This document shows, one piece after another, positions 9,201-16,150 of a stretch of DNA of 64,000 bases. The DNA lies in the NCBI RefSeq assembly GCF_002572525.1, contig NZ_PDBS01000001.1, positions 310,001 through 374,000 of the forward strand. The letters are read 5' to 3'. Source of the stretch: Natrinema sp. CBA1119. GTDB lineage: Archaea > Halobacteriota > Halobacteria > Halobacteriales > Natrialbaceae. Position 1 is the first letter of the stretch. Each line of letters begins with the position of its first letter. The notes beneath the pieces were generated by a model, which searched no databases, had not been told where the DNA came from, and was given only the letters and a program-made list of their open reading frames with translations. A program made the translations under genes and the position numbers.

Positions 9201-9709
9201 AACACACTCTTCGATCGCTGGGTGACGAAGTTCGGCGCGTGTTCGATGACGTCGTAGGCGACCACGCTCCGCGAACCGGAGACAATGAACGCGACAAACT
9301 GTTCTCCTTCTTCCGAGAGGAGGTACTGGACGACTTCCTCGCGTCCGACTTGTGGGAAGAAATCCAACGAGCCGAACGGGTTACCGTTGAGAGACCCATC
9401 GATGGTCTCGTCACTGTTGACGACGTCGAAATAGAGATACACGGCACGAGCGATTTTGTCGTTGAATCGCCCTCCGGCGAACAGTACGTGGCCGATCTGA
9501 AGATCACGCTGACGGATCAAACACCGGAGACGCGACGCCGGTACGAACTCCAAGTAACTGCTTACTCGTACCTCTTCGAGCAGCAGGAGAGTTCCGAAGA
9601 CCCAGTGGATCGGACAGTAGAGACATTCGGCGTCGAACGAGATACAATCGAGTCGTCGTGGCCGTCGGAAATTGTCGAACGGAGACTTGCAACGTTGGTT
9701 CGACAGTAG
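6233..9709 (+). CDS. AddA/UvrD-like helicase-nuclease
   Basis: A 1158-residue superfamily 1A helicase fused to a nuclease. Visible motifs are Q12 (Q motif), Walker A GAGKS at 34-38, Walker B DEAQD at 340-344, the GDLLQSVYLWR stretch just after it, motif V-like VHDAKGDQDD near 710, and motif VI LLYVSLTRAR at 825-834. The C-terminus has a RecB-type nuclease core: SDFVVE with D1074, DLK at 1088-1090, then a Gln and Tyr helix (QVTAYSYLF) near 1110. Such enzymes unwind and degrade DNA ends. Start is GTG 6233, overlapping the AddB-like gene. The lower GC and setting suggest an acquired complex. Repair, antiviral defence and plasmid processing are all possible. Confidence 0.85.
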   Translation: MSDDPIRLQNAQRDIRDAYFDHDSGLYTLNCVPGAGKSEVTDHISAEDILRRYVAGDPTPEQRVAAISFNRSEAESIIPDICDRLREIVEHNLVPAASKVSDTEVEYLIQRIRQAPFVGTIDSILRDVLSEIASDIGFEEMPVVGKTARQKHLHAACYRGIQEDPDLAQRVERLEDAYPTGEYDDDVSEMLETAVTYCRDRRISTEGFRSNLEQIVEDVYAEGRPRSFSDVVAAVEHCVGADIDESAYDDIGDDERGRICDADSRLHGDWRARIDDFCTVLEEYRITYRQTIRDRGVVSHTDVAYLVDAYFDDRLGNVDDAHRARIRQRYQTRIQSLIIDEAQDVSSIQHAALSHLVTSSARVFGAGDLLQSVYLWRHAEPTLFETATVEGEYLGINWDVHEHRTAKTTYRCVPDVASAINEISEATLTDPARGNLGELDVRYPGLEADRGSTDESNVHIAAFDPIASDPDSYAWVSPVEGRGEATTLATLLSKGLADGSFTDENDDPLGITVLFRWTSKMDVYEEAFEEMGLSVRNASEDLFECSVVNVVLDVCEWLVAPADPERTRALVTESNLGLEPLADNFEAHHWDIDAVLDDCDLTDAHQHVLDGLSELHDRRDSFLSRPAGTYAEDIIETLALRADSYGCFDVDPAQRVANLDALVETLEEWEADEHFTPRELTELVEPFRVSPYMGPNQPSTADTSHDVEFRTVHDAKGDQDDVVAVANPGFSLWKHGPQAQRFLTQGSIAGLAPPTDTEIPSDIALPPFANGLYDPEDTRDRDVGLRWATGHWCDDVAKSADATSLVGPDRLKRVAANERAEAWRLLYVSLTRARDHLVVPLPRSLPDESRPRDRWLDTIRDGLNFTGKQTGSYTVDTDTGSFDVGVNDVALRATWTNRVTSRDDDVAVNPPRRTDLDPWVPRFAHPSTLYPLTDDPDEQVLDHLLGNALHTDANDVPDDVPLQFDRLGPDDVGSCLHEVLTTLVEREVPEHTLRSLGDEVRRVFDDVVGDHAPRTGDNERDKLFSFFREEVLDDFLASDLWEEIQRAERVTVERPIDGLVTVDDVEIEIHGTSDFVVESPSGEQYVADLKITLTDQTPETRRRYELQVTAYSYLFEQQESSEDPVDRTVETFGVERDTIESSWPSEIVERRLATLVRQ

Positions 9710-9970
9710 TGCCAATCGGTGGTATGTGTTGCCTTGTCGAATACTATTTCATTACTGGCAGTCAGCGGCTCTGCTGCTCTGTCGTGATTCTAAAAAATTC
9801 ATTGTAAACGTAGGTGAGGGCAGATGTCCACCAGCGAGTTTACGAGCGGAAAATGAATTCAACAAAATAGGATTGCTGGCGACCTCAAGCGTTAATAGGC
9901 TGGTATAGCATTCCGTCGATGGTGTTGGTCACTCCTCAGACCCTAACCTATTATTAAGACTGCAGGATAA
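9710..9970. other. Intergenic stretch after the helicase operon
   Basis: AT-rich gap downstream of the helicase gene. It contains TTCTAAAAAATTC and short T runs that could end transcription. No gene is supported. Confidence 0.4.
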
Positions 9971-10213
9971 CTAGTGCGATGCCTCGGGTGGTCTCTGGGT
10001 TGTCGTTATAGGTTTTCTCTTGGGTGTGGGTGAGTACTGGCGGTGTGTGAGCGGCTGGTCGTTGACAAGTTCGTTGGTGTCGATCGTGACTGTGTCGCCG
10101 ACGTCGTCTGCACCCCAAGTGCCGCGGGGAGGACACTGTCCCGTGACCGCGGGTTGCGTAACACTTCGAAGCCCAGCGGCGTCTGAGTGTCCTGCCCCCC
10201 AGTGGTCAACGTC
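9971..10213 (-). pseudogene. Possible decayed gene (80-codon frame without a start)
   Basis: A minus-strand frame lies between a stop at 10214-10216 and TAG at 9971-9973. It contains acidic, protein-like sequence such as GADDVGDTVTIDTNELVNDQ but no ATG, GTG or TTG start. Its upstream end abuts the repeat-rich region before the recombinase-like gene. It may be a fragment of an exported or surface protein. Chance coding cannot be excluded. Confidence 0.25.
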
Positions 10214-10324
10214 TCAACTTCCTGGGAGGTAAATCCTCCATCCACTCCATATCAATACACGTCTTCGGACGATATTGGCCGGTATAGACCCGCGCCAAAC
10301 GCCTCTCAAAGACACAGATTGCTT

Positions 10325-10357
10325 GGCGCTGCTTCTAAGACGCTTAGAACCCGCGCC
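10325..10357. repeat. Inverted repeat with TTCTAAG arms
   Basis: A perfect dyad, TTCTAAG-ACG-CTTAGAA, lies at 10333-10349. It is flanked by a second matched pair, GGCGC (10325-10329) and GCGCC (10353-10357). The string ACCCGCGCCA beside it also occurs near 10288. This may be an operator or a small hairpin belonging to the repeat region before the recombinase-like gene. Confidence 0.5.
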
Positions 10358-10401
10358 ATGATTCCAACACCCAACAGTTTGAGACATCCTCCAGGAACAG
10401 T

Positions 10402-10511
10402 TTCCGCGCATGGTTTCCGCATACATCTGTTTCATTTCCGCGTAGGGTTTCCGCCACGAGCTCACTATTCCGCGTATGGTTTTCGCACCGACGCGGAAAC
10501 CCCCTGCGGAA
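10402..10511. repeat. Array of four TTCCGC-type repeats
   Basis: Three direct copies of a 19-base unit occur at 10402-10420, 10436-10454 and 10468-10486, with starts 34 and 32 bases apart. A fourth, inverted copy is at 10493-10511. The unit reads TTCCGCGYAKGGTTTYCGC, two TTCCGC hexamers 13 bases apart. The inverted copy touches a TATA-like ACTTATG just before the gene at 10546. The spacing, close to three helical turns, fits binding sites for a multimeric protein. The downstream recombinase-like protein is the natural candidate. An iteron-like origin is the alternative. Confidence 0.75.
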
Positions 10512-10545
10512 ACTTATGGGCGTGGCGAAACTACATTGACATGTG

Positions 10546-11379
10546 ATGACAGGGACAGAATTAGACGATGAGAATCAGATGCAACTGACTGATATCGATG
10601 GGGGACAGGTCACTGATGACGATGACTCGGGTACTGTGGTCTGTGTGATTGTCCACGCCCCCACTCGAACGGAATTGGCGGATGCGGCACGGTCGTGCTT
10701 AGCGCATGCCTCCCAGATTGTCGGTACGGATTGGGCTGATTCTGCTGGGCGAGCTGAGCTTGGTCGGCGTGTTTCAACGGGGGTGCTCTCTCTCGATGGT
10801 GGGGTGAGGGTGTCACGCGGGCATGTCTTGGCGCTGGGTGTTGACTCTGACAGGGCGCACGTCTCGGCAGGTGTTGAACAGGTTGAGCAGAGCCCGATGA
10901 CTGACGTGGTCGTTGACAGCTTAGCGACGCTCGGGAAGAACCATGCAGAGATCCAAGACAGGGTCGATACATTGGTCAACGCTGGCGTGACACTCCATCT
11001 GAACGATACTGCAGCGGAGATCAACAGTGACTCTGCAGACGCGTTACTGGGCGGTTTGCGGTCGCTCGATAAAGCGGGGGTCGAACTTCAGCGGGAGGCT
11101 AAGGTGCAGGACGTTCGTGACTGGGCGGACGGGATTGACCGTGACCGCGGGCGTGCTCCGCTCGGCTTCGCCTATGATGACTCGGGGACAGTCGTTCCTG
11201 GTGAGGACTACGATGAGGTTCGCGGTGTGTTGTCGATGGTGTTGGACGACAGTCCTGATGGGCTGTCGAAGCGGAGGGCTGCGGAGCGTCTCGGTGTCGC
11301 TGATCGGACGATCGGGCGGGCACTGGATAATCTGGACCGGTACGGGCTCGAAGAAGAGGGAGAGGACATTGAGGAGTGA
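10546..11379 (+). CDS. Degenerate serine-recombinase-like DNA-binding protein
   Basis: A 277-residue protein laid out like a serine recombinase. Residues 30-165 keep the resolvase outline, for example VVVDSLATLGKNHAEIQDRV followed by LVNAGVTLHL. Residues 200-265 match the recombinase domain: GRAPLGFAYDDSG, then a helix-turn-helix (SKRRAAERLGVADRTIGRAL). The N-terminal motif that normally carries the nucleophilic serine (Y-x-R-V-S) reads VIVHAPTRTE, so the serine and its arginine partner seem lost. I infer a catalytically dead DNA-binding protein, perhaps an autoregulator at the repeats just upstream. A GTG at 10543 is an alternative start. A TATA-like ACTTATG near 10513 implies an almost leaderless mRNA. 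Confidence 0.65.
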   Translation: MTGTELDDENQMQLTDIDGGQVTDDDDSGTVVCVIVHAPTRTELADAARSCLAHASQIVGTDWADSAGRAELGRRVSTGVLSLDGGVRVSRGHVLALGVDSDRAHVSAGVEQVEQSPMTDVVVDSLATLGKNHAEIQDRVDTLVNAGVTLHLNDTAAEINSDSADALLGGLRSLDKAGVELQREAKVQDVRDWADGIDRDRGRAPLGFAYDDSGTVVPGEDYDEVRGVLSMVLDDSPDGLSKRRAAERLGVADRTIGRALDNLDRYGLEEEGEDIEE

Positions 11380-11746
11380 GCGCGGGTTTGGGGGTGCCTG
11401 CCTCTCTCCCGCCCGTTACACCTGGACTTAGTACTTCCTCCGCTGCTCTGTCTTCTGCCGTTCTGTTCTCTGGTCGTTTCGGAGATGAGATTGATTGTTC
11501 CACCAGAGTGCGACAGGACTGGGAGTGTGTGCACTTGACGAAGTGTGAGGCGGTGTAATGAGTTATCCAATCGATCACCACAACGACCCCTATCTTTTTG
11601 TCGTTAGACCTAGAGTTTAGATCTAGCGAACCGCATGACGGCGACGACCCCCGTGATGAATCGGAACGGACTCTTTCGCGCTCAGAGTGTCTTCTTTAAA
11701 AGGAAGTCTACGCCGTCTGTTGAATCTAGATCGTTCGGAAAACGGA
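11380..11746. other. Gap between the island and the tRNA-Arg gene
   Basis: No convincing gene. The stretch holds CTAGA and TCTAG arms around 11614-11627 and TTCTTTAAAAGGAAG near 11691-11705. The latter is a TATA-like or hairpin sequence. A frame that runs through the tRNA on the opposite strand is spurious. The right attachment site of the island would be expected here, next to the tRNA 3' end. Confidence 0.4.
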
Positions 11747-11821
11747 TGGGCGCTGCAGGATTTGAACCCGCGACAGCTTGGTCCGAAGCCAAGAACTCTG
11801 TCCAGACTGAGCTAAGCGCCC
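11747..11821 (-). tRNA. tRNA-Arg (anticodon UCG)
   Basis: The minus strand folds as a complete tRNA. The acceptor stem GGGCGCT pairs with AGCGCCC, with A as discriminator. The D arm contains GCTCAGTCTGGACAGAGT. The anticodon stem CTTGG/CCAAG holds loop CTTCGGA, giving anticodon TCG, which reads CGA. The T arm carries GGTTCAAATCC. No intron or encoded CCA is seen. Its 3' end faces the accessory island, which fits use as an integration site. Confidence 0.95.
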
Positions 11822-11970
11822 GCATCGCTTCGTTCCCGATGTATCCGTATAAGTCACTCGATTTTCACCGCTTTCGCCAGTGATAGACACGCCCACGCCT
11901 CGAGAGTTTTCACCCACTGACAATCGCCATCAGGGGTCTTTGTTATGTAGTCCCAACGTCTACACGTACT

Positions 11971-12153
11971 ATGACGAAATCCGAGGCCCCCGTCCCCGAC
12001 GAGGTGCAGTCCGGTGCGCCCCCGCTCGAGTTACTCTCCGACGACGAGTACGTCTGGACCGCCGTCCCCGCGGACGCAAGCGGCGACGAGCGGGTGAGCA
12101 AGTGGCTCGAGGTCGAGGACGAGGTGCTCTGCGACCTCGAGAAGTGGCGCTGA
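11971..12153 (+). CDS. Small conserved-type haloarchaeal protein
   Basis: A 60-residue acidic protein containing LLSDDEYVWTAVPADASGDE and ending LCDLEKWR. The strongly acidic composition and Leu-Glu codons as CTCGAG mark it as a native core gene, not a chance frame. It has no signal, membrane segment or metal motif. It is the first core gene after the tRNA-Arg and stands alone. Function unknown. Confidence 0.7.
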   Translation: MTKSEAPVPDEVQSGAPPLELLSDDEYVWTAVPADASGDERVSKWLEVEDEVLCDLEKWR

Positions 12154-12420
12154 AACGGCGGACTGAGACGAAACGAAAGCCAGTTTTCTCTCGTTCGACT
12201 CCCGTCTCGTTCTGATTGCGAGGGAAGCCAGCCCGATGTCGCCTCCGCCTGATCCAGTGGTCGACACTTCACCGAAATGATACGTCACGCGCCGATCGAG
12301 CTGACCGACAGCGAAGCTTCCAGCGGCCAAGCCGACCCCGAAGCAACCGACCCGAGAGCGTACACGGCCTCCCGACGGCGGACCGCACCGTTTAACCGGT
12401 CCGCATGACCACTCCAGCGT

Positions 12421-13281
12421 ATGACAGCCGGGGAGACCGGTCGCGGGTTGCTCGAGTTGACGCGGCCGGTGAACGTGATCGCGGCGGGCGTGTTGACGTT
12501 CATCGGCTCGTTCGTCGCCGGCGGCGTGACCGAGGAGCCGATCGCGGTCGCCGCAGCAGTGGGTGCCACCGCGTTGGCGGTCGGTGCGGGGAACGCGATC
12601 AACGACTACTTCGATCGGGAGATCGACCGGATCAACCAACCCGAGCGGGCGATCCCCCGCGGTGCGGTGAGTCCGCGCGGCGCGCTGGCGTTCAGCGTCG
12701 TCCTCTTCGCCGGCGCGGTCGTCCTCGCGCTGGCACTGCCCCGGCTGGCGATCGGTATCGCGATCGTCAATCTCTTGGCGTTGATCGCGTACACCGAGTT
12801 CTTCAAGGGCCTTCCGGGACTGGGAAACGCGCTCGTCGCCTACCTCGTCGGCAGCACGTTCCTCTTCGGCGCGGCGGCGATCGAGGGGGGCGAAATCGGT
12901 CCAGCGGTCGTGCTCTTCGTGCTCGCGGCGATCGCGACGTTGACCCGGGAGATCATCAAGGATGTCGAAGACCTCGAGGGCGATCGCGAGGAGGGACTCC
13001 GCACGCTCCCGATCGCGATCGGGGAACGCAGGGCGCTCGCCATCGCGGCCCTCTTGCTCGTAGCGGCAGTCGTCGCCAGTCCGATACCGTACCTTCGCGA
13101 GGAGTTCGGGGTCGCGTATTTACTCGTCGTCGTCCCCGCAGACGCAATCATGCTCGTCGCCGCCTACGAGAGTTTCGAAGACCCGACCGCCGGCCAATCA
13201 CATCTCAAGTATGGGATGTTTCTCGCTGCAGTGGCGTTTATCGTCGGTCGTGCTGCCCTCTCGATGTCACTGTCGCTATAG
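12421..13281 (+). CDS. ubiA: Geranylgeranylglycerol-phosphate geranylgeranyltransferase (UbiA family)
   Basis: A 286-residue multi-spanning membrane enzyme of the UbiA prenyltransferase family. It probably adds the second geranylgeranyl chain to geranylgeranylglyceryl phosphate, giving DGGGP in archaeal ether-lipid synthesis. The first Asp-rich motif is N61-D62-x2-D65-x3-D69 (NDYFDREIDRIN), and the second is around K180-D188 (KDVEDLEGD). These bind the Mg-diphosphate of the prenyl donor. About eight hydrophobic helices follow the family pattern. The haloarchaeal version with NQPERAIPRG after motif 1 is the DGGGP synthase type, but a menaquinone prenyltransferase is the main alternative. It is transcribed alone. 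Confidence 0.85.
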   Translation: MTAGETGRGLLELTRPVNVIAAGVLTFIGSFVAGGVTEEPIAVAAAVGATALAVGAGNAINDYFDREIDRINQPERAIPRGAVSPRGALAFSVVLFAGAVVLALALPRLAIGIAIVNLLALIAYTEFFKGLPGLGNALVAYLVGSTFLFGAAAIEGGEIGPAVVLFVLAAIATLTREIIKDVEDLEGDREEGLRTLPIAIGERRALAIAALLLVAAVVASPIPYLREEFGVAYLLVVVPADAIMLVAAYESFEDPTAGQSHLKYGMFLAAVAFIVGRAALSMSLSL

Positions 13282-13474
13282 TGTGCGATTGCACCGGTAT
13301 AGCGCGATCGGAAGTGGACGATAGGCCGGACATGTGTGACGATTGAACGAATGTGCCGTGTATTTCAATCAAAAGTACTATAAGCGGCTTCGCGTATTCT
13401 CATACAACACGCCGGCTATCGGAGTGGGCTGTGGTACCAGCTCGTTGCCACGGCAATGGATGTGAGTATCCCGT

Positions 13475-14107
13475 ATGTATGACCTCGCAGATGTCCTGCC
13501 GGACGCCGAACTCAATCCGGGGACGAACGTACTCGTCGCTGGCCCGCCACTGACTGGGAAACGACGGATCGCCTTCGATATCCTCGCGAGCGGCGCGAAC
13601 CGCGGTGACGGCTCGATCATCGTCACCACGAAAGATAGCGCAGACAAGGTTCTCGAGAGCTTCGACGACCGCGTCGACGAGGGCGTCGAACCTGACATCG
13701 GCGTCGTCGACTGCGTAACGAAACAGCGCGGTATCGGAACTATCGACGACGATCCGCGGATCAAATACGCCTCCTCGCCAGTTGATATGACCGGCATCGG
13801 AATCAAACTCTCGGAGTACCTCCAGGAGTTCTACGAGACGCGAGGGGTCACCCAAAACCGCGTTCTGTTGCACTCCGTCTCGACGCTGCTGATGTACTCC
13901 GATCTGCAGACCGTCTTCCGGTTCCTCCACGTCTTCACGGGTCGAATCCAGAGTGCAGACGCGCTGGGTGTCTACGTCATCGATTCGACGGCTCACGACG
14001 ACCAGACGATGAACACGCTCAAACAGCTGTTCGACGCCGTCATCGAACTCGAGGAAGCGGCCGACGGCGAGGAGCCCACGATTCGGACGGCCGGGCTTTC
14101 GACGTAG
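13475..14107 (+). CDS. RecA/RAD55/KaiC-like ATPase-fold protein
   Basis: A 210-residue protein with a RecA-superfamily core. The P-loop region reads GPPLTGKR at 23-30, in which the usual Ser/Thr after Lys is replaced by Arg. GDGSIIVTTKDSADKVLE then resembles the strand after the P-loop in KaiC/RAD55 proteins. Near residue 130 there is NRVLLHSVSTLLMYSD, the Walker B-like strand and helix. The unusual P-loop makes ATP hydrolysis doubtful. Many haloarchaea carry such single-domain RAD55-like proteins, often near sensors or taxis genes. It stands alone here and its role is unknown. Confidence 0.7.
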   Translation: MYDLADVLPDAELNPGTNVLVAGPPLTGKRRIAFDILASGANRGDGSIIVTTKDSADKVLESFDDRVDEGVEPDIGVVDCVTKQRGIGTIDDDPRIKYASSPVDMTGIGIKLSEYLQEFYETRGVTQNRVLLHSVSTLLMYSDLQTVFRFLHVFTGRIQSADALGVYVIDSTAHDDQTMNTLKQLFDAVIELEEAADGEEPTIRTAGLST

Positions 14108-14442
14108 GTATCAGTCACGGCCTTTTCCATCCTCAATCGGAGATAGCCGTAGCCACTGCGATTTCGGCGCTGTAACGGCCGACCGCCCGTCCGCTATCGG
14201 GTGGGAAATCGAACGGGGCCGAACGCTCGCGAGCCGAACCGACGTGACCACGGCCGCCGGGCCGCGCACAGCGAGGTGCAGGCCGCGAGCACGAGGGAGG
14301 GGGTTTCGGGGAGGGTAGGGCATCGGATCTCCCGAGGATCGACATTTTCGACGCCACAACTCACTGCCGCCATACCCCCGCGCCACAACTCACTGCCGCC
14401 ACGATCCCGAGACGTTTACTCCTCGAGCCCGTACGCTGCGGT
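14108..14442. other. Intergenic region with a tandem 21-base repeat
   Basis: No gene is supported. The 21-base string CGCCACAACTCACTGCCGCCA occurs twice, at 14352-14372 and 14381-14401, a period of 29 bases. The second copy lies about 40 bases before the CoA-binding protein gene. The repeats could be operator sites or a recent small duplication. Confidence 0.55.
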
Positions 14443-14853
14443 ATGCCAGTCAAATCCGCGGACGAACTCGAGACGATTCTCGGATACGACGCGATCGGCG
14501 TCGTCGGCTGCTCGAGCACGCCCGGGAAGGCGGCCCACGACGTACCGAAGTACCTGCTCGAGCACGGCTACGACGTGATTCCGGTCAACCCTTTCGCGGA
14601 CGAAATATTCGGCCGCGAGGTGTACGACTCCCTCGCGGACGTCGAGGAGGAGATCGATGTCGTCTGTATTTTCCGCCCGAGCGACGAGGTGAGCGAGATC
14701 GTCGACGCAGCCCTCGAGCGCGACGACGTGCGAGTCATCTGGACCCAGCAGGGCATTCGCGACGACGAGGCGGCGGCCCGCGCTGAGACCGACGGTCGAA
14801 CCGTCGTCCAGGATCAATGCATGAAGGTCCAGCATCGACGGTTGATGGCCTGA
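14443..14853 (+). CDS. CoA-binding domain protein
   Basis: A 136-residue single-domain protein of the CoA-binding (succinyl-CoA synthetase alpha-like) family, related to bacterial YccU. It has a Rossmann start, AIGVVGCSSTPGKAAHDVPK, then GYDVIPVNPFADEIFGREVY, DVVCIFRPSDEV, and near the C-terminus VIWTQQGI and VVQDQCMKVQH. The length is normal for the family. The biochemical role of this family is poorly known; CoA or nucleotide binding is the usual assumption. It is transcribed toward the prenyl-synthase gene, with which it converges. Confidence 0.85.
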   Translation: MPVKSADELETILGYDAIGVVGCSSTPGKAAHDVPKYLLEHGYDVIPVNPFADEIFGREVYDSLADVEEEIDVVCIFRPSDEVSEIVDAALERDDVRVIWTQQGIRDDEAAARAETDGRTVVQDQCMKVQHRRLMA

Positions 14854-14905
14854 AGGGTGGCCAGAGAGAGACTGCAGTCCTGAGAAGCCGCCGTAGACCG
14901 CTCGA

Positions 14906-16048
14906 TTACGAAACCGACCCGGACGCCGTTCGAAGATCGGCTAGCGCGTCCTCGAGGGTCGTGTGCATCACACCGTCGACGATCGACTCGAGGTGTTGCA
15001 GGCGGATCGCCGTTCGAACGACCGGTTCGTCGGGGAGTTCGGTGACGGTCGAACCGATTTCGTCGGCGTCGACGGCAGTCGGGTACCGGTATTCTTCGAC
15101 GCGCTCGGCAACGTACCGACGCGTCGAGCGCTCGTCCCCCGTCAGCCGGTCGCGGATGTCTCGTCGCTGCTCCGGCGCGACGGTCTCGGCGACCGGAACC
15201 GAACAGATCGACTCACAGTACCACGTCAGCGCTCGAGCGGCGGCCGCGAGCAGCGCCTCGTTCGACCGGTCGAGCGACGCGGACAGTTCGGACGAGGCGG
15301 CGTCGATTTCGGCCCGGCGCTGGGCGATGAGTTCCTCGAGTCGGTCGGGAACGTCGGACGCGAGGACGGCCTCGATCAGCGTCTCGGTCGAGCGGTACTC
15401 GTCGGGCTCCCCGTCGAAGCAGACGAGCGGCAGCGTCGCGACGCCGTTCTCGACGTCTTCGGGCAGGTCAGCGAGGTCGTCGATGACGGTCAACACGAAC
15501 AGGCCGTTCGTCGCGATCGTCCGCAGGTACTCGAGTTGCGCGTCGGAATAGCGGCCCAGAGCCGCGATGATCTCGACCGCGAGCTCGCCCCAGATGCCGC
15601 CGCGTTCCTCGATGCGAGCGATCGCATCGTCGACGGTCGCCGTCGTCGCGTCGAACGATTCCTCCGCGAGCTGGCCCGACCCGATTTCGCGGACGGTCTC
15701 GAGCACCGGGCGCAGGTCGACGTCGGCCGGCGTCTCGGCGACGGCGGCGGCGACGTTCGCGAAGGCGAGGTCGCCGACCGAGACGTGTTCGTTCAGTCGC
15801 TGCTTGCGATCCGCGCCCCACTCGTCGGCCTCGTCGATCGCGTCGTCGTGGAGCGCGCTCGCGACGAAGAGATCGGTCGGGATCGACGCGAGCGTCGCGG
15901 CGAGCTCCTCGTCGTCGGTCTCGAGCGACGCGAAAAAGTACGTGAACGCACCCAACAGGCCGCCCTGGTCGGCGTAGGCGTCGACTTTCGGCCGTAGGGC
16001 GGGCGGCAGATCCGCTTCGGACTGGAGGGGGTCCGACAGCCGGCTCAT
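14906..16048 (-). CDS. Divergent polyprenyl diphosphate synthase-like protein
   Basis: A 380-residue all-helical protein that keeps both Asp-rich motifs of isoprenyl diphosphate synthases, DDAID at 68-72 and DDLAD near 192. Prenyl synthases use these to bind Mg and diphosphate substrates. The surrounding sequence is unlike classical GGPP synthases, so the product is uncertain. A class I terpenoid-fold enzyme of another kind is possible. A longer frame starts at 16111, but ATG 16048 is preceded by GGAAGGAG five bases upstream, a strong Shine-Dalgarno sequence, so I chose it. The long C-terminal half is very acidic. Confidence 0.65.
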   Translation of the reverse strand: MSRLSDPLQSEADLPPALRPKVDAYADQGGLLGAFTYFFASLETDDEELAATLASIPTDLFVASALHDDAIDEADEWGADRKQRLNEHVSVGDLAFANVAAAVAETPADVDLRPVLETVREIGSGQLAEESFDATTATVDDAIARIEERGGIWGELAVEIIAALGRYSDAQLEYLRTIATNGLFVLTVIDDLADLPEDVENGVATLPLVCFDGEPDEYRSTETLIEAVLASDVPDRLEELIAQRRAEIDAASSELSASLDRSNEALLAAAARALTWYCESICSVPVAETVAPEQRRDIRDRLTGDERSTRRYVAERVEEYRYPTAVDADEIGSTVTELPDEPVVRTAIRLQHLESIVDGVMHTTLEDALADLRTASGSVS

Positions 16049-16150
16049 ATCAACTCCTTCCGGGGAAATCAAAAGAGTGTACTGGTTAGCGGGTGCATCG
16101 GGATCGGTCACCGGTCCGTCGGTCGATCGATGCCCCGGTCTGGGGGCGGT

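Noticed and set aside
377-9709. The accessory region considered as a known named restriction-modification or BREX locus
   Set aside because: No methyltransferase, PglX-like, or HsdR/HsdM/HsdS motif is visible on either strand.
10402-10511. TTCCGC array considered as a CRISPR array
   Set aside because: Units are partly inverted, imperfect and only four, with 13-15 base gaps, too short for spacers, and no cas genes are present.
11635-11883. A plus-strand frame of 82 codons across the tRNA-Arg gene, containing FEPATAWSEAKN
   Set aside because: It is the antisense of the tRNA, a common false coding call; the tRNA structure is complete.
14963-15997. A 344-codon plus-strand frame opposite the prenyl-synthase-like gene
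   Set aside because: Shadow of the real gene: very Arg-rich, no known motifs, and the opposite strand has both Asp-rich motifs and a Shine-Dalgarno sequence.
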